DNA of 37,723 bases from Candidatus Altimarinota bacterium (GTDB lineage Bacteria > Patescibacteriota > Gracilibacteria > BD1-5 > UBA2023), in contig PDRA01000008.1 in NCBI GenBank assembly GCA_002747975.1, positions 1-37,723 of the forward strand, in the 5' to 3' direction. Positions 16,891-25,965 of the stretch are shown here, piece by piece. The notes beneath the pieces were generated by a model that was not told where the DNA came from, did no database searches, and was given only the letters and a program-made list of their open reading frames with translations. The stretch's first letter is position 1, and every line of letters starts with the position of its first letter. The position numbers were made by a program, and so were the translations under genes.

Positions 16891-19023
16891 TTACCTGTTT
16901 TTTAGAGTGTCAGCAAGCCAACCAAAAAATCAAGAGACAGACTTTCCATCCATATTGAGCTCATAGCGATCAGAGATACTTACGGTATCAAGGATATTAG
17001 CAAAGGCTCGAGGATTTCTGATTTGATTTGGTAGTTTCAATCATTTGATATTTTTGTCGATATATATAGTATGGAGGGGACTTGCAATCGGAATAAAGAG
17101 TGATGTTTCAATGAGTTTTTTTTCTATATTTGAAGCAACTTCTTCAAAAGCCTTTTTGTCAGTGGTTGTACGAAGAGAGCGAATAAGAGCATCGAGTTGA
17201 GCGTCTTTTATACCACTGAGGTTGACGCCATTTTCTGCTTCACTTCCCATAAAATTTTTGAGTACTTGTGTGAGACTTTTTGGTGCTTCTATACCGATAA
17301 GTATAGCATCATAGAGGTTCTTGTCTTTCTTGATGATGTCGCGGATTTGGGTTCATTCAAGCGGAATTCTCTCAACTGGTATCGACATTTGTCCAAGTGT
17401 AGATTCTACAAAATTCATATATTCATCGAGTATTCATGGAACATAGGCAACTTTGAAAATAAGTTTTTCTCATTTTTTATTATAGTAGGCATTTTCTTCA
17501 AGTTTTGCAATAGCTTCGAGTTTTTTTTGTTTTTCAGCTTCCCGCTCGGCTTTTTTTTCTGGTGTATTTTGGATAGCTCGGTAGGCATCAGCAGCTTCGC
17601 TCTTGAAAGCATCCATAGCTTTCTTGTCGGTGGTGTGATAGAGTGTGAGAGTCTCTTTGAGAGGCTCTTTGTTGTCTCGAGAGAGCACAATTTCAAATAT
17701 GTTTTTTCCTTCTTTGAGAGCTCAGTTTTCGATGGATGCCTTATAGATATATTTTTTATTTCCTTTCTTATATTCTTTGAGAGTATATCCATTGATAGAA
17801 ACACTGGTAACGTCGGCTGGTATATTTCATTGGATTCTAATCTCTCCAGCTTGGTCATCTGAAAATAATACTTCTTTTCCTCCGCCATTGTTGACATACT
17901 TGAGAGTGTCATAGGCGATTGCACCACTAAAATCAGTTGACATTTTTTCAGCTTCTGCTCGGAGCATTTGTTTTGTTTTGTATCCATTTGACTTCATGGT
18001 GGTTTGAATGTCTGTTTTTATTTTTGGTTCAATATAGCCATCACTCTCAAAAACCCCTGTCATTTTACTGTGTTTTTTATTTTCAATTTCATACTTGTGA
18101 AAGGCATTGTAGAGATACGAAAAGATGATTTTTTGTACTTGTGTTGGGAAGCTTTTATCTCGGAAAAAGAGTCCGAATAGTTCGTATTGTTTTTTGTACT
18201 CCTTATTATCAAACCGTGGACCAACATTGATTGTTTCTTGTAATTTTGGTGGTATAATGACGGTAACCGTGTCGATGGCTCTTTCGAGAGAAGCAACATC
18301 ATCAAAGAACTTGAAGTGCAGTCGTTCAAGCCATCTTGTCCCAGAATAGTGAGGATTTTTTTGGAAACTGATCCGTTTGAATTTGTACGTTTCGTCATCA
18401 AAAACCTCTTTGTACATAAAAGGACCAGATGCGACATAGTTTTGTGTATTGAGCCGATCGTTGTTGATTTGATCGATAATATCACTTCGAATAATAGGAT
18501 ACTCGAGAGCTTCTATCATCAATGGACTCCTCACCGTATGAGAAAATGTAATCTGTCCTGTTCCTGTTTTTTCTATCTTGAGTCCTTCAAGAAACTTTTT
18601 CATATCTGCTTGGCTGCTTTTTTGTGCAAAGGCATTGTAGGTCGCGATAATATCCTCGCTTTTTACCTTGGTTCCATCTGACCAAATAGCATTTTCACGC
18701 AGGGTACACACTACTTTGGCAGGATTTCCAATATCACAGTAGCTGAGATCTCACTCGTATTGTTTTTTGTGAGGGTTGTAATAGAGAAGTGATCGAAACA
18801 AAAATTTGTATACAAGATCATTGATTTGGTTATCTCCATATTCAAATGGATTTTTGACATCTGGTGCCTTTCCGACGATTCCTATACTGATACTTCCTTG
18901 CGGAATTCCAATAAATTTTCCGCCTGAGTATACATAGACACCGATAAGGTGAATAAAGAAAGCGAAAAAAAGGATACCACTTGAAATGAATATGTATTTT
19001 TTGTAGTGATCCAATGGTTTCAT
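16891..19023 (-). CDS. Family 5 solute-binding protein with an inserted domain, membrane-anchored
   Basis: 710 residues. A single membrane segment at 10-33 anchors an extracytoplasmic body related to oligopeptide/nickel-binding proteins (SBP_bac_5). Family features include NDLVYKFLFRSLLYYN, VVCTLRENAIWSDGTKVKSEDIIATYNAF and NYVASGPFMYKE in the first half, and DAILIGIEAPKSLTQVLKNF and LDALIRSLRTTTDKKAFEEV in the second. Between them, at about residues 395-515, is an extra segment: a beta-rich part (VTSVSINGYTLKEYKKGN, IFEIVLSRDN) like a small Ig-type domain, followed by a charged coiled coil (EKKAEREAEKQKKLEAIAKL). Typical family members are 500-600 residues. secG lies 28 bases upstream and a membrane protein three bases downstream. 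No ABC ATPase or permease is nearby, so uptake is not certain. Confidence 0.85.
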
Positions 19024-19051
19024 ATCAAAATAAATTTAGAAGAGAAGAGTT

Positions 19052-19258
19052 CTATCGAGTTAGATAGATCAAGAGAGCCGTTGCAACATACACTACGATG
19101 GCTATAATCGTGATGTTGTGAAGAATCTTTTCAGGTCCTCGTTTTTCGAATTTTCCGAAATCTTCACTTCATGGAACAATAGAGAGTCCGTTTCATTTTG
19201 CTTGAAGCATAATAATGGCGATAAGAGCGATAGAAAGTCCGCTGATAAAGTATATCAT
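19052..19258 (-). CDS. secG: Preprotein translocase subunit SecG
   Basis: 68-residue subunit of the SecYEG channel. Two membrane segments (2-20 and 46-66) flank a loop with the family pattern: IIMLQAKGNGLS, a Gly-Ser segment, FGKFEKRGPEKILHNIT. The Gly after AK and the Gly before SEDFG are TGA-coded, so the gene is invisible under the standard code. I chose the ATG at 19258 because it gives the short N-terminal helix typical of SecG; an upstream in-frame start would add 47 unlikely residues and overlap the promoter. It is first in an operon with the solute-binding protein. Confidence 0.88.
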
Positions 19259-19286
19259 AATAAAAAAACAAAGAAATATGAACGGT

Positions 19287-19314
19287 ATTATATTGACAAT
19301 TTTTGTTTTTGCAA
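19287..19314 (-). promoter_or_regulatory. Promoter of secG operon
   Basis: Minus strand TTGCAA (19314-19309), 16-bp spacer, perfect TATAAT (19292-19287); expected start about 19280, leader about 22 bases. Confidence 0.7.
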
Positions 19315-19385
19315 ATAATCTTGTAAATTTTCTTGCTTTTTCTTTGAAAATATGATATGATGTGTGAGAAATATAATTTTTTGTT

Positions 19386-19781
19386 ATGAAAATTTGCACC
19401 TATCTTCTGGCAATATTCCTTTCACTCGGGGCACTCTTTTTTGCCTATAATCTCGAAGTTATGGCGTCTGATAATTTCAATGATGTCAATTATGATATTC
19501 CCCTCACTGAAATTGATCCAATTGGACAGACAGGAGGAGGTATTGACGGATGAGTCTGAGCACTACGACAAATCCTCGAAAATGTAGCCGACATTCTCCT
19601 GTTTACAATCCCTATTTTAGCTGGAATTGCCCTTCTTGTCGCTGGATATTTTTATATCTTTTCTGGTGGACAGTCTGATATGGTTGGAAAGGCAAAAATT
19701 ATTATCAAGTGGAATTTGATTGCTCTTCTTGTTGCTTTCTTTTCGTATGGAATTATTACCATAATTGCTTCATTTTTTTAA
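19386..19781 (+). CDS. VirB2/TrbC-like small membrane protein 1
   Basis: 131 residues: N-terminal signal-like helix (1-27), an acidic 35-residue extracytoplasmic stretch, then two membrane helices (about 67-92 and 105-130) joined by a short basic loop containing GQSDMVGKAKIIIKW. This two-helix plan after a signal is that of VirB2/TrbC pilins of type IV secretion systems; the match is architectural. It is the first of four tandem genes with the same plan. A TATAAT at 19372-19377 lies eight bases before the ATG, so the mRNA may be nearly leaderless. IDGGVGALRQ uses two TGA glycines. Confidence 0.75.
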
Positions 19782-19793
19782 AAAAACTCGCTT

Positions 19794-20144
19794 ATGAAAA
19801 CTTCTCTTTTTTGACTTTTTGTCTTTGCATTCTCGCTTCCTTATCTTGTAAGTGCACAGAATTCAGAGATTAGTGTTATTTCTCCTACGGATAACCTTCC
19901 TCCTATCAATGAACTTGAACCATGAGAGGCGATTGCTCAATTTATTGTTAGTATGATTGGGTATGCTGCGGTACTTTCTGTGATTGCAATTACTGTTGGT
20001 GGAATTATGATGATATTGGCCGTTGGTCAAGAAGAAAAATTCAAAAAAGCTCGAAAAATTCTCGCCTTTGCCATCATCGGATTTGCGATTGCAGCCAGCG
20101 CCTATCTCATCGTTCAGATCATTACTCGTTTGAGTTTTGCTTAA
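19794..20144 (+). CDS. VirB2/TrbC-like small membrane protein 2
   Basis: 116 residues: signal peptide with a likely cleavage after VSA (about residue 21), a short Pro/Glu-rich region, then two membrane helices (about 47-74 and 87-112) separated by the basic loop GQEEKFKKARK. It starts 12 bases after gene 1. The signal peptide contains a TGA-coded Gly (SLFGLFV), so the standard code would miss the start. Basic residues in the loop between the helices are typical of TrbC/VirB2 pilins, whose mature form assembles into an extracellular filament. Whether this forms a pilus is unknown. Confidence 0.78.
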
Positions 20145-20166
20145 AAGACTTTTTAATTTTCCTATT

Positions 20167-20523
20167 ATGAAACTTCTCTTTACATTTTTTGCTCTTCTAT
20201 GTATTTCCATCCAAAATGTATTTGCTATTGATGAAAGTGATATTACTGATACCATCACTCCGGAGGGAAGTCTTGACCTTGGAGATAAAAATACTATAGA
20301 CTGACTTCTGGCTTTCATTCAAGATATCCTCATATCAGTCGTATTGCCAGTTGTCGTGGTGTGAGCCTTTCTCTGGGTTGCCTATGAACTATTTACCGCC
20401 GATGGTGATGAGAGCAAGATGAAACAGGCTTGGCTTGCTGTCACCTACAGTGCTATCGCTATTATTCTTATCTTAATGGCGTATTTTATCATCTCTCTTA
20501 TTTGAGGACTCAATTTTTCTTAA
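20167..20523 (+). CDS. VirB2/TrbC-like small membrane protein 3
   Basis: 118 residues: signal peptide ending near VFA-ID (residue 20), an acidic segment, then two membrane helices (about 50-72 and 90-113) with a charged loop (TADGDESKMKQAW). Three TGA codons encode Gly, including VVVGAFLW in the first helix. It starts 22 bases after gene 2. Sequence similarity to the neighbouring genes is low, yet the plan and loop position are the same, which suggests paralogues that have diverged or a set of distinct minor and major subunits. Confidence 0.75.
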
Positions 20524-20535
20524 TACTTCTTTTTT

Positions 20536-20955
20536 ATGCGCACTTTTCTTCTTTCTTTTTGTATCGGAATTTTTTTCCTTTCAATTCATACATCTTTTGC
20601 TGATCCGGCAAACTGTCAAGTGACGGGAAATATGGGAACTGATATATCATCAGTATTGCAAGACTGTCAGTGAGAAGGATCCATCGATATTAGTACTGGT
20701 GGCTCATGAGTGACGAGTATAAAAGAATATGTCAAAAATATTGCAAAAATGGTAATTCAATATTGAGCTCTCTTTGCTGTCGGTGCCCTTGTAGCATCGG
20801 GTATTATGTATACCGTTGCCTATGGTGATGATACGAGAATGACAACAGCAAAAAATATTGCTATATATGCTCTTATCGGTCTTGTTTTATTGGTTATTGC
20901 ATTCCCATTGGTTGGAATTATTGTTGACTTTATTTACTGACTTGGTGAAAGCTAA
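20536..20955 (+). CDS. VirB2/TrbC-like small membrane protein 4
   Basis: 139 residues: signal peptide (about 1-22, TSFA cleavage), a 45-residue extracytoplasmic region with two cysteines (ANCQVTG, LQDCQGE) that could form a disulfide, then two membrane helices (about 70-95 and 108-133) separated by AYGDDTRMTTAKN. It starts 12 bases after gene 3. The two cysteines set it apart from the other three copies. TGA encodes Gly at QCQGEG-type and IYGLGES positions. It is last in the cluster; no assembly ATPase or coupling protein follows within the window. Confidence 0.75.
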
Positions 20956-21258
20956 CTGTCTATAAAAAACAAAGAAATTTCTCGAGTATTTTTCTCATAT
21001 ATACGCTCTATCTCAAATATCTCTGGAGATTTCTTGTTTGAGTTTTTGATTTTTTTCTTGATTTTGGATCAAAAATATATATAATGCCGCCATATTCCAT
21101 TGTAGAAAAAGAGAGACAGTATGTATTGGATAGTGGATTGTCTTGAACCTCCCATTTCAAGTTAGCCCATTGTTCATAACAGTATAACAATATTTTTACA
21201 TCTCGGGACACATTTTTGTGTTTTTTCGTGATATTTATATTTTAATTATAATTATAGT
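20956..21258. other. AT-rich intergenic region between VirB2-like cluster and RNase J locus
   Basis: No convincing gene. A TATAAT at 21247-21252 lies six bases before the ATG at 21259, again suggesting a leaderless transcript. A weak hairpin with ACACA/TGTGT arms followed by T lies near 21208-21226. A 67-codon minus-strand frame (21008-21211) is not supported by any feature I recognise. Confidence 0.5.
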
Positions 21259-22479
21259 ATGTCTCCATCATTTTTTGAGGAGAGTGATGATATAGAGTTT
21301 TGATGAAATCAAAAATCGGCTTCATCTTCATTTCCAAAAAAAAGGCTTCAAAACAAAAAGAGCCAAGTGGTACCACTTGCAAAGCAAGAACTTGCTTTTG
21401 ACGATTCACATTCAGAAAAAACATCGCTTGATGCTCTTCTTGAAAGTATGAAACCATCATTTCTTCCAAAAGAAGAAAACAAAGAAATCATTCGACAGGT
21501 CTGCATCGCGCCTGGCAGTGATACGACAAGTCCATTTTTTCTTATCAAAAAAGAGCATTCTACGTTTCTGTTTGGAACTGGTTTTTCGCAGGTTTCTTGT
21601 GCTGGAAAAACCTATCCATCATTTCCTGATATGCGACTTCCATTTGCTGAAAAAGACTCTCTCGTTGCTTGGATTATTCTTGATGATGCTATCAATGTAG
21701 ATTTGCTTACGACGGTTTTGCCAGTGCTTAATTTTCCTCATATCTATACGACTCGTCAAAATATTGCAAGTATTCGCAATAATATTTCAGATGCAAAAAT
21801 TCTTGATAAATGTCGATTTTTTGAAATTATTGATGACAATAATCAAACACAAAAAATCGGTACAATCGAATATGGAATCTCACAGGAGAGAGGGCATTTT
21901 TGTCTGCGATTTGACAGTCGAGTGTTTGCATACCCATATACACCATCGGCACTATCATCAGCGACACCATGAATCGAGCCAACGCATACATTTTCGTATA
22001 CAGATAAGGAGACACTTCAGGTCAATGATACGACTTTTTCTTTGGGAGAGGTCATGAGTTTTGACAAAACTTCGATACACACACAGAAGATGAAATTTAC
22101 CTTTGATACTTTTTATGTTGATGAAAAATCTGTCGGAGTCGAGGCATGATATGTACTCTCTGATAGAGAAATGCTCTCAGAAGGATGAGTGGTGATTTTT
22201 ACCCTTCAAGAAGACGTCAACCTCAAAACAATCCAAGGACATATTTTTATCGATTCTCGATGATTTGTCCACAGACATGAAGTAATGCACATTCACAAGG
22301 AGATTGTAAAAGCTGTGCGTGTCAGTTATGAACAGATTCGATCTGATGATCCTCATATCGAAAGAGGACAACTCGTCCAAAAACTCAAAAAAGAAATTAC
22401 AAAGTATGCCTATGTACTGACAGGTCGTACTCCTGTTGTGATGCCGATAATTATTGACACTCGTATAGACCACTCGTAG
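21259..22479 (+). CDS. RNase J-like paralogue lacking the catalytic metal site
   Basis: 406 residues. The C-terminal part is recognisably RNase J: GGVVIFTLQEDV, then a conserved SRGFV block (about residue 334) followed by a helix, and the C-terminal segment KYAYVLTGRTPVVMPIII. The N-terminal part keeps the spacing of a beta-lactamase fold, but where RNase J has HGHIDH the aligned stretch reads WIILDDAINVDLL, with every metal-binding His gone. About 60 disordered polar residues precede it. The beta-CASP domain appears shortened. The next gene is an intact RNase J with the opposite pattern. A regulatory or scaffold partner of that enzyme is the likely role, comparable with the low-activity RNase J2 of Bacillus. 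A truncated decaying copy is possible, but the frame is intact and codon use typical. Confidence 0.75.
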
Positions 22480-22514
22480 CTCATAGAGCACACTTTTTCT
22501 TATATTTTTTTGAA

Positions 22515-22568
22515 TTTCCTCCATGAGGAAAAAAATAGTATCTTTCCAAATACAATAAAGTATGGAAA
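22515..22568 (+). other. Two hairpins in the RNase J leader
   Basis: TTTCCTC (22515-22521) pairs with GAGGAAA (22525-22531) around CAT. A second stem pairs TTTCC + ATAC with GTAT + GGAAA (22543-22568) with a two-base bulge. They lie in the 185-base gap before the RNase J gene and could be sites for processing or feedback control. I see no other gene in this gap. Confidence 0.5.
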
Positions 22569-22664
22569 TTTCACACGCTTATCACTTTGTTCATATTTTT
22601 GTTTAGGCATCAAAGAAATTCCTACTTCCTCAATACTCACATTTATTTTCTAACTTTTATTGTT

Positions 22665-24539
22665 ATGAAACATTCAAACAAATCAAACAAGCCAAATCAT
22701 AATCAAAAACACGGAAACAAAAAACCAAAGTTTCGAAATTTTTATGATAAATGAAATACCAAACAGCAAAACTTGCAAGCCGGTGATTCTTTTATTTTTG
22801 AAGACAGTTTTCGTCCTCGCAGATCATTTCCTTTTTTGACTCCAGGACAGGCTCTCAATAAGCATCTGCACATTCCAGAAAAAAAAGTACAACCACTCAA
22901 AAAATGAACCCTTCGAGTTATCCCTTTTGGAGGAGTAGAACAGGTCGGACTCAATTGTATGGGTTTTGAATATGAAGATGAGCTTATCATCGTCGATATG
23001 GGAATACAGTTTGCTGACCAGTATCAACTTGGTATCAATGCCTCTATTCCTGATCTCTCTTATTGTAAAAACAAAAAAGTAACGGGAGTTTGTATTACAC
23101 ACGGACACATCGATCATATTGGATGAGTTTTTTATATGATGGAGCAACTGGGTCGTGATACCCCTATTTTTGCTACTCCTATGGCGTATGAGCTTATCAA
23201 ACTCAAGCAGTGAGAGATGAAGGCTGAACTCACAAAACTGAACGAATATAAGGTCTATAAACCATCACAACTTGGAAAACACTTCCAAATTACTCCTTTT
23301 GTTGTTGATCACTCTATTCCTGATTCGGCTGGTTTCCTTATCGAGACGCCAGTGGGACGATTTGTTCATACTGGGGATTGGAAATTTGATAGCAATCCAC
23401 TTCCATATCGTCCATCGACCAATTATGATTGGCTTGAAGCCACTGGGAAACGAGGGGTTCGATGACTCTTCTCTGACTCGACAAATGCCCATCTTATCGG
23501 TTCGTCTATTTCTGAATCAGAAGTAATTCACTCGATGGAGGATATTTTCAAAACAGCGAAAGCTCGAGTGATTACGGCAACGTTTTCATCGATTATCGAC
23601 CGAGTCATGCTGATCATTTCAACCTCTGAAAAATTCTGACGAAAGGTGGTTCTCCTTGGGCGATCTATGAATAACTATATCGAAATTGCTATGAAGCTTG
23701 GATATGTACGACCAAAGCCAGGAACCATCATCTCTATGCAGGATGCGGCCCAGCTTCCAGACGATCAGGTAACGATTTGTTGTACTGGAGCTCAGGGTGA
23801 GCGATATGCTGCATTGATGCGAATTGTAACAGGGGAATCAAGAGATACAACTCTCAAGCCAGATGATACGATTATTTTCTCTTCTTCGGTAATCCCAGGA
23901 AATGAGAGAGCGGTACAAACGCTTTTTGATCTTATCTCTCAGCAAGGACCAAAAATTCATCACTATCGAGAATCAGAGATCCACGCCTGAGGACATGCTA
24001 AATCAGAGGACACAAAAAAAATGATTTCTCTCGTCAAACCAGAGTATTATATTCCTATATATGGATATCCACATATGCTGCGAGGAAATGCGAGAAATGC
24101 CTATGAAATGGGATATAATAAGAAAAAAGTCCCGATTCTGCGAAATGGAAAACTTCTCGAATTTACCAAGGATGCTATGTACGAGACTGATCAATATGCT
24201 TCCCATGAGCTCAAAACCATAGATGGAAGAATGGTTGGATATACAGGACCAAAAGAGCTCCATGACAGGCTGCAAATTTCTTCTCAGTGAGTCTTGGTCG
24301 TCACGATTTCAAAAAAATCTGGAAAGTATGTCATCCACTATGCGACAGTTGGATTGCCACCAGTCGAAAGTGTGCCATGACTCAAAAAAAGTCTTGACCA
24401 AAGAGTGCTCTCAATCCTCAAAGATGTTTCGAAATTTAAGTCGGCAGAGGAGTTTTCGAATTTCACTGAAAGAAAAGTCTGTGACACAATGCTTCATGAT
24501 ACAGGGAAAGAGCCAAAAGTTGTCGTTGTCGCTCAATAA
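22665..24539 (+). CDS. rnj: Ribonuclease J (metallo-beta-lactamase/beta-CASP family)
   Basis: Zn-dependent 5'-3' exo- and endoribonuclease for RNA decay and maturation. 624 residues: a basic, Asn/Lys-rich head of about 75 residues, then the MBL core with IPFGGVEQVGLN, the metal motif ITHGHIDHIGG (about residue 145-155), HTGDWKFD and SDSTNAH. The beta-CASP region includes TATFSSIIDRV, and the distal metal His lies in EIHAGGHAK. The C-terminal domain (about 540-624) is divergent: GVLVVTISKKSGKYVI is present but the usual SRGFV block is absent. The usual beta-CASP and MBL glycines coded by TGA (IGGVFY, HAGGHA) confirm the code. The upstream gene is a paralogue without active site but with the canonical C-terminus. 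Confidence 0.93.
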
Positions 24540-24556
24540 AATAGTTCTAAAAACAT

Positions 24557-24612
24557 TTGCTTTTTTTCTCTATTTTTCTATAATCTGAAACACTTCACTT
24601 CGAGTGAGGTGT
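24557..24612 (+). promoter_or_regulatory. Promoter and 5' hairpin of tRNA-Ser/tRNA-Met cluster
   Basis: TTGCTT (24557-24562), 16-bp spacer, perfect TATAAT (24579-24584); expected start about 24591. A 10-bp hairpin, ACACTTCACT (24590-24599) with AGTGAGGTGT (24603-24612), would form the first bases of the transcript just before tRNA-Ser. It could alternatively be the RNase J terminator, but it has no T tail. Confidence 0.6.
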
Positions 24613-24617
24613 CTTGA

Positions 24618-24710
24618 GGTGGGTTACTCAAGAGGCTGAAGAGGCGGCTTTGCTAAAGCTGTAGGGTGCCGCAAGGTGCCGCGGGGGTTCGAATCCCCCA
24701 CCCACCGCCA
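24618..24710 (+). tRNA. tRNA-Ser (anticodon GCT)
   Basis: Class II tRNA: acceptor GGTGGGT/ACCCACC, anticodon stem CGGCT/AGCTG around TTGCTAA giving anticodon GCT, a long variable arm (GGTGCCGCAAGGTGCC), T-arm GGGGG-TTCGAAT-CCCCC, G73 and CCA at 24708-24710. G73 and the long arm are serine identity features. Its 3' end is duplicated at 24870. Confidence 0.93.
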
Positions 24711-24778
24711 TTGTTTTTTTGGACAAAGTATCATATATGGAATAATATATGATTTTCGCACAAAATTTGGGATTCGAA
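24690..24778 (+). repeat. Direct repeat, copy 1: tRNA-Ser 3' end plus flank
   Basis: Runs from T-loop C56 of tRNA-Ser through CCA and 68 bases of flank ending in ATTCGAA. It recurs at 24870-24957. The flank holds a hairpin: ATCATATAT with ATATATGAT around GGAATA. Confidence 0.9.
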
Positions 24779-24869
24779 AAGAGTCCCGAGCGAAAGCGAG
24801 AGAAAGTCAATTGAATTTGACTTTCGTGGACGAGCCGTCTCCGGCAGTTTGCGAAGCAAACGAGAGGAA
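24779..24869 (+). repeat. tRNA-linked structured repeat, copy E3
   Basis: Outer pairing GTCC (24783-24786) with GGAC (24828-24831). Inside are a GCGAAAGC segment with a GAAA loop and the signature 9-bp hairpin GAAAGTCAA (24802-24810) with TTGACTTTC (24817-24825) around loop TTGAAT. These are followed by GCCG/CGGC (24834-24837 with 24842-24845) and GTTTGC/GCAAAC (24847-24852 with 24856-24861), then GAGAGGAA and the orphan tRNA end. Same order of parts as E2, with different stem sequences. Confidence 0.78.
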
Positions 24870-24957
24870 CGAATCCCCACCCACCGCCATTGTTTTTTTG
24901 GACAAGGTATCATGTATGGAATAAGATATGATTTTCGCACAAAATTTGGGGTTCGAA
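24870..24957 (+). repeat. Direct repeat, copy 2: orphan tRNA-Ser 3' end plus flank
   Basis: Starts at T-loop C56 (CGAAT), with one C fewer in the T-stem run than the tRNA gene, then the acceptor strand ACCCACC, G73, CCA and the same flank with a handful of substitutions. It ends at GGGGTTCGAACCCC (24948-24961), which is itself T-arm-like. tRNA-Met begins 24 bases later. Confidence 0.88.
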
Positions 24958-24981
24958 CCCCCCCCCATTTACAGTATTTTC

Positions 24982-25057
24982 GGGCCTGTAGCTCAGTGGT
25001 TAGAGCAGTCGGCTCATAACCGATTGGCCGTTGGTTCAATCCCAACCAGGCCCACCA
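24982..25057 (+). tRNA. tRNA-Met (anticodon CAT)
   Basis: Acceptor GGGCCTG/CAGGCCC is fully paired, D-arm GCTC/GAGC, anticodon loop CTCATAA, T-arm TTGG-TTCAATC-CCAA, A73, CCA at 25055-25057. The paired first base argues against initiator tRNA, which has an unpaired base 1. Elongator Met is most likely; a lysidine-modified tRNA-Ile2 cannot be excluded. No structured repeat follows this tRNA. Confidence 0.88.
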
Positions 25058-25066
25058 CTTATAAAT

Positions 25067-25095
25067 AAAACTCCAGTTTTCTGGAGTTTTTTTTG
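25067..25095 (+). terminator. Rho-independent terminator after tRNA-Met
   Basis: AAAACTCCAG (25067-25076) with CTGGAGTTTT (25081-25090), TTTT loop, followed by further T. Ends the tRNA-Ser/tRNA-Met transcript. Confidence 0.9.
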
Positions 25096-25229
25096 AAAGC
25101 AAGTGTTCGTGCATGGTTGTGCTTTTGTAAGATTATAGTATGAAGATGTGTATATGAGTTTTATTTTCATTTTTCTGGACCAGAGTTATTGCTGTAAAAG
25201 TCACATAATTCGGTAACAAAAATATATAC

Positions 25230-25257
25230 ATTGATTTTTCTTTTGTTTTTTGTATAC
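25230..25257 (+). promoter_or_regulatory. Promoter of the NYN-domain gene
   Basis: TTGATT (25230-25235), 16-bp spacer, TATACT (25252-25257); expected start about 25264, leader about 20 bases. Confidence 0.55.
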
Positions 25258-25283
25258 TTATTTGCAATTCATATTATTTCTCT

Positions 25284-25787
25284 ATGCAAGCAGAATCCAA
25301 TTACGCATTTATTGACGGACAAAACCTTCGTCTCTCTATTCAGGCACAGTGATGGAAGCTTGATATATATCGTTTTCGTACCTATTTAAAAGAAAAATTC
25401 AAGGTCCAAAAAGCCTACTATTTTCTTTGAATTATAAATGAAGAATTACAAGATCTTTATTCTGATCTACAAGACGCTTGATTCATTGTAGTTTTTCGAG
25501 AACACCATCAAAAAATGGATGGAAAGAAAAAGGGGAATGTTGATACCGATATAGTATTTGAAATGATGAGACACTACGCCGAGAATAATTGTGATGGTAT
25601 TGTGCTCGTTTCTTGAGATGGAGACTATATCAAACCTGTGAAGTATTTTATACAAAAAAAGAAACTCAAAAAGATCCTTTTTCCAAGTAATAAATATTCT
25701 AGTCTCTATAAGACTGGGGAGTTTCGAAGTCTTTGAATGAATCTCAGTAATGAGGCTATACGAAAAAAACTTGTCTATAAAAAATAG
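25284..25787 (+). CDS. NYN domain (LabA/DUF88-like) protein, putative ribonuclease
   Basis: 167 residues of the NYN branch of PIN-like nucleases. The four acidic positions of the family are recognisable: YAFIDGQNL at the N-terminus (Asp 11), KGNVDTDIVFEMM in the middle, and VSGDGDYIKPV with two Asp residues. Those residues normally bind a divalent metal for RNA cleavage. The Gly of VSGDGD is TGA-coded, which places a reassigned codon inside the active site. The C-terminus is short and basic. It stands alone with its own promoter, downstream of a tRNA cluster and upstream of a long non-coding region. The RNA target is unknown. Confidence 0.85.
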
Positions 25788-25965
25788 ATAATAAAAAAAG
25801 GAGTCGCCCTTAGGTATTGCTCCTTTCGGTAAGACTTCCTTTGTCGTAATGTGCAAGCATTATATCAAAAAATGCGATAAAAGTCAAATATTTTTTGTTA
25901 GAAATAAGTTTCCGTCCCACAACATAGGTACCACTTTTTACAAAATTGGCTTTGTATTAAAAAAA

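Noticed and set aside
21008-21211. 67-codon minus-strand frame between the VirB2-like cluster and the RNase J locus
   Set aside because: No signal, domain or TGA-Gly pattern, and unusual composition; most likely chance in AT-rich intergenic DNA.
24590-24612. Terminator of the RNase J gene
   Set aside because: The hairpin lacks a T tail and lies downstream of a strong tRNA promoter -10; it more likely forms the 5' end of the tRNA transcript.
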